From NCBI RefSeq assembly GCF_001586275.1, contig NZ_CP014545.1, forward strand, positions 1,266,501 through 1,330,500: a stretch of DNA of 64,000 nt, read 5' to 3'. Positions 58,101 to 64,000 of the stretch are shown here, piece by piece. The stretch comes from Sphingorhabdus sp. M41. GTDB lineage: Bacteria > Pseudomonadota > Alphaproteobacteria > Sphingomonadales > Sphingomonadaceae. A program made the translations under genes and the position numbers. The notes beneath the pieces are model-generated. The model did no database searches. It was given only the letters and a program-made list of their open reading frames with translations, and was not told where the DNA came from. Positions within the stretch are counted from its first letter, which is position 1. Every line of letters begins with the position of its first letter.

Positions 58101-58677
58101 CCTTTGCAGTGGGGACCCGATTGGCGAAGGGATTCGCAAGCCGGCGGTCATGTCGGCGCTCGTCGAGAAAGTACGCTGGCGCGACAGCCGCAGGGGCAAG
58201 AGATTCGCGCTTTCCGACCTGTCGGACAGCAGCGGCCAGTTTTCCGCCAGTTGCTTTGATGAAGACCAGTGCAAGATTCTGGAAGAGCTCGCGCAGCAGG
58301 GCCGCTGCGCTCTGCTCAAGGTTGAGCTGGACCAGCAGTCGGAAGATGAAAATCCGCGTGTTGCGATCCGAACGGTTCAGCCGCTGGACGGACTGGAGAA
58401 AACGACCCGGACACGCATGGAACTGGAAGTCCATGATATCGCGGGATTGCATGAACTGACCAATTTGCTGGCGCCTTTGGTTGGCGGCCAGAGCGAACTG
58501 GTGGCGCTGATGGCTGGACCAGACGGCGACCCTGTTCAAGTCTGTCTAGGAAGGTCCTTCCGTCTGGATGCCGAAACCGTGGAGATGCTGGATCGGGTAA
58601 AAGGTATCTCCGGTGTCCGATTGGGCCCGGCCCGACCAATGCGGGTAGCGAAACCCAAATTAAGGCTTGTCAGCTAG
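55174..58677 (+). CDS. dnaE: DNA polymerase III subunit alpha
   Basis: 1167 residues, usual DnaE1 length. Replicative polymerase. The N-terminal PHP domain begins [15 protein letters not shown], where the metal-binding HxH of active PHP domains is not present, as in many DnaE1 proteins. The palm has [16 protein letters not shown] and [16 protein letters not shown] with catalytic acidic residues. Also seen: [31 protein letters not shown], and [23 protein letters not shown] split across the HhH/tau-binding half. It ends in an OB-fold region. Confidence 0.97.
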   Translation: [1167 protein letters not shown]

Positions 58678-58727
58678 CCCTAAACATACCAGAAACCGGC
58701 CAAATATAACTTATGTGGAGAGAAAAT

Positions 58728-60335
58728 ATGGCCGGTGCGATGCAAGCGAGTTCGCTCAAGATCACCAATCTGATCGATCATGCTGCAAGGGAGCATGGTG
58801 ACCGCGAGATTGTCAGCTATTGGGCGGATGGCAATGTCACGCGCAGCAACTGGGCCGAAATCGGGCTTGAATCGCGAAAATTCTCTCAGGCATTGCAGCG
58901 GCTTGGAATGAAGAAAGGCGATCGGATCGCCACAATCGCCATGAATCACGCCCATCATCTGATCAGCTGGTATGGTTCGGCCGGTATCGGGGGCGTCCTC
59001 CATACGGTTAATCCGCGTCTGTTCGAGGAGCAGCTGGTCTATATCATCAACCATGCCGAAGACCGCGTCTTGCTGTTCGACAAAATGTTCGCGCCAGTCG
59101 TCGAAATGCTCAAGCCTCAGCTCAAATCGGTCGAACATTATATCCAGTTTGATGGCGAGAAAGGCGACTATCCTACATTTCGCGAGCTTGTTGATGCGGA
59201 AGACGGAGAATTCGAATGGGTCGATGTCGATGAAAATGATCCTTGTGGCCTCTGCTACACCAGCGGCACCACCGGCAATCCGAAAGGCGTGCTGTACGAG
59301 CATCGCTCGAACGTCATTCATGCGATTACCGAGGTGCAGCCCGATGTGATGGATCTGGCAACCCGCTCGGTGATGTTGCCGGTCGTGCCGATGTTCCACG
59401 CCAATGCCTGGGGATTGCCCTTTGCCTGTGCCGCGGTCGGTGCAAAAATGGTCTTTTCCGCCAGCAACGAAGCACAGGTATTATGGAAATTGATCCGCGA
59501 GGAAGGTGTCACCCATAGTGCCGGTGTGCCGACGGTCTGGCTGTCGATGTTTGCCGATATGGATGAAAATGGCGGTGACTATGGCAAATTGGGCGTGGTC
59601 GTGATCGGCGGCTCGGCCTGTCCCCGGTCGATGATCGAACGGTTGATGAAAAGCGGCATTCGCGTCGCCCATGCCTGGGGCATGACCGAGACATCGCCGA
59701 TCGGAACAACCGGCGCGCTGCCGGCAAACTGGGACGAACTGAACTTTGATCAGCAGGTCGATATCATTTGCAAGCAGGGCAGGCCGCCCTTTGGCGTCGA
59801 ATTGCGCGTGGTTGATGAAGAAGGCAATGTTGCACCGCGCGATGGCAAAACCAGCGGCACGCTCGAAATTCGCGGGCCATGGATCATCAAGCGCTATTAT
59901 CGAGCGGATGAGGATGCCGTGGAAGATGATGGCTGGTTTGATACGGGCGATGTCGCCGTGCTGCATCCTGACGGCACTATGCAGATTACCGACCGGGCCA
60001 AGGATGTGATCAAGTCCGGCGGCGAGTGGATCAGCTCGATCGAACTGGAAAATGCCGCTGTCGGTTGTCCCGGGGTCGCCGAAGCGGCTGCGGTTGGCGT
60101 CTATCATCCGAAATGGGACGAGCGGCCTTTGCTGCTGGTGGTGCGCAAGCCGGGCAGCGATGTGTCGGAAACCGATGTGATCGAATATCTCGGCGACAAG
60201 GTTGCCAAATGGTGGCTGCCCGACGAAGTGAAATTTGTCGATGAGGTGCCGCACACGGCTACAGGCAAGATTCTGAAACGAGCGTTACGCGACGAATATC
60301 GGGAATATCAGCTGAAAAGCCTGGTCGAAGCTTAA
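58728..60335 (+). CDS. Long/medium-chain fatty acid-CoA ligase
   Basis: 535 residues. AMP-forming acyl-CoA synthetase that activates fatty acids. Motifs: [17 protein letters not shown] (P-loop, about 178-194), [24 protein letters not shown], the [15 protein letters not shown] hinge, [15 protein letters not shown], and near the C-terminus [11 protein letters not shown] with the catalytic Lys. ATG 58728 has GGAGAG about seven bases upstream; ATG 58713 would add five residues. The chain-length preference cannot be told. Confidence 0.92.
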   Translation: MAGAMQASSLKITNLIDHAAREHGDREIVSYWADGNVTRSNWAEIGLESRKFSQALQRLGMKKGDRIATIAMNHAHHLISWYGSAGIGGVLHTVNPRLFEEQLVYIINHAEDRVLLFDKMFAPVVEMLKPQLKSVEHYIQFDGEKGDYPTFRELVDAEDGEFEWVDVDENDPCGLCYTSGTTGNPKGVLYEHRSNVIHAITEVQPDVMDLATRSVMLPVVPMFHANAWGLPFACAAVGAKMVFSASNEAQVLWKLIREEGVTHSAGVPTVWLSMFADMDENGGDYGKLGVVVIGGSACPRSMIERLMKSGIRVAHAWGMTETSPIGTTGALPANWDELNFDQQVDIICKQGRPPFGVELRVVDEEGNVAPRDGKTSGTLEIRGPWIIKRYYRADEDAVEDDGWFDTGDVAVLHPDGTMQITDRAKDVIKSGGEWISSIELENAAVGCPGVAEAAAVGVYHPKWDERPLLLVVRKPGSDVSETDVIEYLGDKVAKWWLPDEVKFVDEVPHTATGKILKRALRDEYREYQLKSLVEA

Positions 60336-61429
60336 AAAAGTTCAAACTGGCTGCCCTTGATTATCGGGCGCCGGAACAGATCGGTTCTGAGCTTGAGCTT
60401 GGCCTTGCCGACTCCGGCCTTGCGCGACGCGATGCCAATCCGGGTGCGGATCAGGTCGGCCCATGGGCCCTGACCACGCATGCGGCTGTGGAAATCGGGA
60501 TCGTTGCGCTTGCCGCCGCGGATTTGCCGGACGATGCTCATCACTTTGGATTTCCGCTCCGGATAATGGCTTTCGAGCCATTGTTCGAACAGCGGTGCGA
60601 CTTCATGTGGCAGGCGCATGGGGATGAAGGAGATGCTCGTGGCGCCCCAATCTGCCGCGGCAGCAACAATCGATTCAATCTCGTGATCGGTAATGCCGGG
60701 AACGACCGGTGCAATATTGACGTGCACATATATGCCGGCGTTGCTGAGGGCTCGCACAGCTTCCAGTCTCCGTGCGGGAGCGGGCGCTCTGGGCTCCAGC
60801 AAACGCGCCGTCTGTGGATCGAGAGTGGTGACGGAAATCGCCACTGCCGTGAGCTGTTGCGCGGCCAGCTGTGCCAGCAAGTCGACATCCTCGACCACGC
60901 GATTGGATTTGGTTGTAATCACCACCGGATGGAAAGTCTCCAGCATGACTTCCAATATCTGCCGGGTGATCTTGTAGCGTTTCTCGATCGGCTGATACGG
61001 GTCGGTGTTGGTCCCGATGGCAAGGCTGGCTGGCTGATAATTCGGTTTGGCAAATGTCTGGCGGATCAAGTCCGCAGCATTGGGTTTGGCGAACAGCTTG
61101 CTTTCGAAGTCGAGCCCGGGGGACAGGTCATGATAAGCGTGGGTAGGCCGCGCGTAACAATAGACGCAGCCATGTTCGCATCCGCGATAAGCGTTGATTG
61201 ACCGGTCAAACGGCAGGTCGGGTGACTGGTTGTAGCTGATGATCGATTTGGGATATTCGATCGTGACGTCGGTTCTCAGCTTGGCGGCGCCGTCTCCGAT
61301 AATGTCTCTTTCATCCAGCCAGTCGCCGTCGATCTCGCGGTCCTGAAGATTGAACCGTTGCGATACTTCGTTGGATGGCGCACCCCGGCCTTTTCTTGCG
61401 TCTGGATATATTCGGCTTTTGTCGCGCAT
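60332..61429 (-). CDS. PA0069-family radical SAM protein
   Basis: 365 residues from ATG 61429. Cluster motif YRGCEHGCVYCYARPTH (Cys-x3-Cys-x2-Cys), then LAIGTNTDPYQPIEKRY, VVITTKSNRV, and VAISVTTLD, typical of the PA0069/Rv2578c group related to spore photoproduct lyase. Substrate unknown; relatives are suspected in DNA repair. The frame extends to 61453, but the extra codons overlap an SOS box, so ATG 61429 is the likely start. It converges with the acyl-CoA ligase, overlapping by four bases. Confidence 0.88.
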   Translation of the reverse strand: MRDKSRIYPDARKGRGAPSNEVSQRFNLQDREIDGDWLDERDIIGDGAAKLRTDVTIEYPKSIISYNQSPDLPFDRSINAYRGCEHGCVYCYARPTHAYHDLSPGLDFESKLFAKPNAADLIRQTFAKPNYQPASLAIGTNTDPYQPIEKRYKITRQILEVMLETFHPVVITTKSNRVVEDVDLLAQLAAQQLTAVAISVTTLDPQTARLLEPRAPAPARRLEAVRALSNAGIYVHVNIAPVVPGITDHEIESIVAAAADWGATSISFIPMRLPHEVAPLFEQWLESHYPERKSKVMSIVRQIRGGKRNDPDFHSRMRGQGPWADLIRTRIGIASRKAGVGKAKLKLRTDLFRRPIIKGSQFELF

Positions 61430-61447
61430 TCGTTCTTCATACCATGA

Positions 61448-61462
61448 GAACATATAAAGAAC
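61448..61462 (-). promoter_or_regulatory. SOS box (LexA operator) of the radical SAM gene
   Basis: On the minus strand this reads GTTCTTTATATGTTC, a perfect GTTC-N7-GTTC with the same TTTAT core as the lexA box. It lies 19 bases upstream of the ATG at 61429, nearly the same distance as at lexA, and in the short gap after moaB. Confidence 0.8.
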
Positions 61463-61477
61463 AAATGAATTGAATAG

Positions 61478-62005
61478 CTATTTTTCAAGTAGCCTGGGGA
61501 TCAGTTCGACAAAATTGCAGGGCCGGTGGCGGCTGTCGAGCTGCGTATCCAATATGCCGTCCCAGCCATCTTTGACCGCGCCATTGGAGCCCGGCAGCGC
61601 AAATATATAGGTGCCGCGTGCGACCACGGCGCACGCGCGGGATTGCACAGTGGAGGTGCCGATTTTGGCAATGCTCAGATAGCGGAACAATTCGCCGAAC
61701 CCGGGAATATCCTTGTCCTTGACTGCATTAAGCGCTTCCGGGGTAATATCGCGGCCAGTCAAGCCGGTGCCGCCGGTGGTGATGATGACATCGACCTGTT
61801 CATCGTCAATCCACTGGTGGAGCTGCGCGACAAGGATGGACTTTTCGTCTCTCAACAGGTTGCGATAGAATAATATATGGCCCTTTTTCTCGATCCGCTC
61901 GGCCAATATGTCGCCCGACGTGTCTTCTTTTGGCGTGCGTGTATCGGAAACGGTCAGCAACGCGATATTGATCGGCTTGAAGGTCCGGCTTTCGTCAATC
62001 GGCAT
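61478..62005 (-). CDS. moaB: Molybdenum cofactor biosynthesis protein B
   Basis: 175 residues. MoaB/Mog family, adenylating molybdopterin. Motifs: IALLTVSDTRTPKEDTSGD at the N-terminus, DVIITTGGTGLTGRDITPEAL, GFGELFRYLS, and FALPGSNGAVKDGWDGIL. It lies far from moaC/moeA but is expected to work in the same pathway. Divergent from the divL-like gene. Confidence 0.94.
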   Translation of the reverse strand: MPIDESRTFKPINIALLTVSDTRTPKEDTSGDILAERIEKKGHILFYRNLLRDEKSILVAQLHQWIDDEQVDVIITTGGTGLTGRDITPEALNAVKDKDIPGFGELFRYLSIAKIGTSTVQSRACAVVARGTYIFALPGSNGAVKDGWDGILDTQLDSRHRPCNFVELIPRLLEK

Positions 62006-62118
62006 GGCTGTTCTCCGCTTTATTGCGACGGGAAGAATAGCTTAGTCCGTCGCGCTTTTCCAAGTCATAAAGAATAGGGGTTTTCGAAGGTTAACTATCC
62101 GTCTAATCGCAATAGTCA

Positions 62119-64000
62119 ATGTCGAGTGTTCCGGATCTCACTGCTGTAATTTTGGGCCTCATTCTTGCTGCCTGGCTCGGTGGTGCCGCTTGGGCAATTT
62201 GGACGGGCCTGGCGATGAAGGCCAGGGCGGAGTCCACCTTGCGTCAATCCGGCAGATTGGGGCGATTGCTCGAAACATCTCCTGCTTTGCCACTGCTGGT
62301 GCGATCAGACGGCAAATTGGAGGCTTCCCAACGGCTGATGCACTGGCTTGGTTTCGATCACCTGCCTGCGCATATTTCAGAATTGCACGAAGAATCCCGC
62401 GGGATGATCCGACAGGATCTCGATGCTCTGATGAAGGATGTCAATCTTGCCCAAAAAACCGGAAACAGTTTTGTTCGGGCCATTAAAATTGTCGGTTCGG
62501 ACAAGTCCCTGCTGATCCGTGGCGGACTGGCGGATCAGAAGATTGCCCCCAATGGCAGCGCTCTTTTATGGGTTTTTGATGCCACCGACAGCGAAGGGCA
62601 GATAGCGAAGCTACGCGAGGAAAACGAAGCGGCACGCGCGGCATTTGATGCGCTCTCTGCCTTGATTGAGGCAGCGCCGGTTCCGATGTGGCACCGATCT
62701 CCAGATTTGCGCCTGACATTGGTCAACAGCGCTTATGTTGCCGCTGTCGATGCCGCCAATGGCGAACAGGTGATTGCCAAGGGAATCGAGCTGGTGGAAC
62801 CGGTCGATGGCTTCAGCCCGGCACATGCCGCGGCCCGTGCGCGGGATAGAGGTGAGCCACTCGAACGGATCGTTGCGACGACGGTGGGCGGTGAACGACG
62901 CATGATGCAGGTGGTCGACGTGCCGCTGGGTAAGCCGGGCATTGCTGGCTATGCGATCGATATTCAGGAACTGGATGATGCGCGGCGGGAACAGCGACGT
63001 TTCGGTGAATCGCAGCGTGACATGCTCGACAAGATTTCCGCCGGCGTGGCCCAGTTTGGTCCGGACAAATCGCTGAGATTCTGCAATCTGCCGTTCCAGC
63101 GCATTTTTTCCATGCGTCGGCAATGGATAGCGGAGCGGCCGGAATTTCCGCGTGTTCTGGACCGCATGCGCGAAATGAACCGCCTTCCGGAGGTCCGTGA
63201 TTTTCCGGAATGGCGCGAAGAACGAACCGGCTGGTTTCAGGCCACCAGAGCAAGTGAGGAAAACTGGTTGCTGGCCGATGGTACCCACCTCAGGGTGCTC
63301 GCCAATCCGACACCGGACGGTGGATTGCTGGTCATTTTCGAAGACCGTACCGAACAGGTCCAGCTGGCGAGCGCCCGCGATACCTTGCTCAGGGTCAGGA
63401 CAGCGACGTTCGACAATCTGTTCGAGTCCCTCGCGGTGTTCGCAGCTGACGGCAAGCTGAACATCTGGAACCATCAATTTGCTAATAATTGGGGTCTCGA
63501 TGAAACCGACCTTAGCAAGCATCCGCGGGTGGATTCGCTGATGCAGAAAATGGCGGGGCAGTTGAAACAGCCAGCCCGCATTTCGGAAGTGCGGGAAATG
63601 GTGCGCAGCGCGACGACCGAGCGGCAGCAGAAGGGCGGACGTCTCAACTTCGCCGATGGCCGGCGGTTTGAATTTGCCGCGATTCCCTTGCCCGATGGCA
63701 ATGCGCTGTTCACCATGCTCGATATTTCGGACAGCTACCGGATCGAACAGGCGCTGCGCGAACGCAACGAGGCGCTGGTCGAGGCCGACTCGATAAAGGG
63801 CAGTTTCCTGTCCAACATGAGCTACGAATTCCGGACTCCGCTTACCTCCATCGGCGGTTTTGCGGAGCTTCTGGATCAGGGCATTGCCGGACCGCTGACC
63901 GATAAGGGCCACGAATATGTGCGCGCCATCCTGCAGTCGGTCAAACGTCTGGGCAACCAGATCGAAAATGTTCTCGATCTCAGCCAAAGCGAAGCCGGCG
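62119..64000 (+). CDS. divL: DivL-like sensor protein with Tyr in place of the kinase histidine (3' end outside window)
   Basis: The frame is open from ATG 62119 to the window edge, 627 residues. One N-terminal membrane helix (about 9-31), a coiled-coil linker near 165, then PAS-type regions (about 185-285, 300-425, 430-540), and a dimerisation domain with FLSNMSYEFRTPLTSIGGF. The phosphoacceptor His of the HELRTPL box is Tyr569. DivL of Caulobacter has Tyr at this place and controls CckA and thus CtrA. The ATPase domain should lie beyond base 64000. Confidence 0.85.
   Translation, partial: MSSVPDLTAVILGLILAAWLGGAAWAIWTGLAMKARAESTLRQSGRLGRLLETSPALPLLVRSDGKLEASQRLMHWLGFDHLPAHISELHEESRGMIRQDLDALMKDVNLAQKTGNSFVRAIKIVGSDKSLLIRGGLADQKIAPNGSALLWVFDATDSEGQIAKLREENEAARAAFDALSALIEAAPVPMWHRSPDLRLTLVNSAYVAAVDAANGEQVIAKGIELVEPVDGFSPAHAAARARDRGEPLERIVATTVGGERRMMQVVDVPLGKPGIAGYAIDIQELDDARREQRRFGESQRDMLDKISAGVAQFGPDKSLRFCNLPFQRIFSMRRQWIAERPEFPRVLDRMREMNRLPEVRDFPEWREERTGWFQATRASEENWLLADGTHLRVLANPTPDGGLLVIFEDRTEQVQLASARDTLLRVRTATFDNLFESLAVFAADGKLNIWNHQFANNWGLDETDLSKHPRVDSLMQKMAGQLKQPARISEVREMVRSATTERQQKGGRLNFADGRRFEFAAIPLPDGNALFTMLDISDSYRIEQALRERNEALVEADSIKGSFLSNMSYEFRTPLTSIGGFAELLDQGIAGPLTDKGHEYVRAILQSVKRLGNQIENVLDLSQSEAG

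Noticed and set aside
62085-62110. TTAA-N7-TCTA upstream of divL as a CtrA box
   Set aside because: The second half deviates from TTAA and lacks the following AAC; too weak to claim.
1-64000. CRISPR arrays, tRNA or rRNA genes, insertion sequences, phage genes
   Set aside because: No regularly spaced direct repeats, transposase or integrase motifs, or recognisable RNA genes were seen. The repeats present are short palindromic intergenic elements.

Overview
The window looks like an alphaproteobacterial chromosome, most likely from the order Sphingomonadales (Sphingopyxis/Sphingorhabdus-like). This rests on gene order: a single 14-gene nuo operon followed by birA-coaX-rnj; a ppiD-trpE...trpG-trpD-trpC-moaC-moeA...lexA/comEC/gltX/gltA block; a tpiA-secG-pyrG block; GTTC-N7-GTTC type SOS boxes; and a DivL-type tyrosine 'kinase'. 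I see no rRNA, tRNA, insertion sequence, prophage or CRISPR array. The assignment is inference from gene content, not a database match.

Layout. 1-4.8 kb: end of pgk, class I aldolase, an O-methyltransferase, thiE, efp and an inositol monophosphatase. 4.9-20.5 kb: nuoA to nuoN, encoding proton-pumping NADH:quinone oxidoreductase (complex I). 20.5-24 kb: birA, coaX, RNase J and a small DUF1467 membrane protein. 24-30.5 kb: a poorly characterised regulatory or envelope locus with a large coiled-coil membrane protein, an Hpt-like protein lacking its histidine, an unknown multi-spanning protein, a DUF2336 protein and a histidine-kinase-like protein lacking its phosphoacceptor histidine. 30.5-36.3 kb: gltA, gltX, comEC, lexA. 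36.4-38 kb: a membrane diguanylate cyclase that looks inserted. 38-45.2 kb: molybdenum-cofactor and tryptophan genes, with trpE separated from trpGDC by two genes on the other strand. 45.2-51.3 kb: PpiD-like chaperone, tpiA, secG, pyrG, a Crp/Fnr regulator. 51.5-60.3 kb: a small heat-shock protein with sigma-32 promoter and ROSE-like leader, lolCD, glutathione peroxidase, dnaE, an acyl-CoA ligase. 60.3-64 kb: an SOS-box-preceded radical SAM protein, moaB, and the 5' part of a divL-like gene running off the edge.

The most striking observation is in the nuo operon. Eight of its thirteen gene junctions carry palindromic or repeated intergenic elements of about five families. In all eight, a small open reading frame begins at (or overlaps) the stop codon of the upstream nuo gene, stays open through the repeat, and in seven cases ends overlapping the start codon of the next nuo gene. 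In the eighth (nuoE-nuoF) a second, 30-residue membrane-protein ORF completes the link. The other five junctions overlap directly. So a terminating ribosome would be at, or next to, a start codon throughout the operon despite the insertions. One of the same repeat families is inserted in frame in trpE, adding the peptide VRPELVEGQ. The repeat ends also supply the Shine-Dalgarno sequences of nuoH and nuoJ, and probably of the inositol monophosphatase gene.

Other points: three phosphorelay-type proteins here lack the canonical histidine (Trp, Pro and Tyr in its place); an SOS box sits at the same distance from lexA and from the radical SAM gene; and the hsp20 leader shows the bulged-G hairpin of ROSE RNA thermometers.
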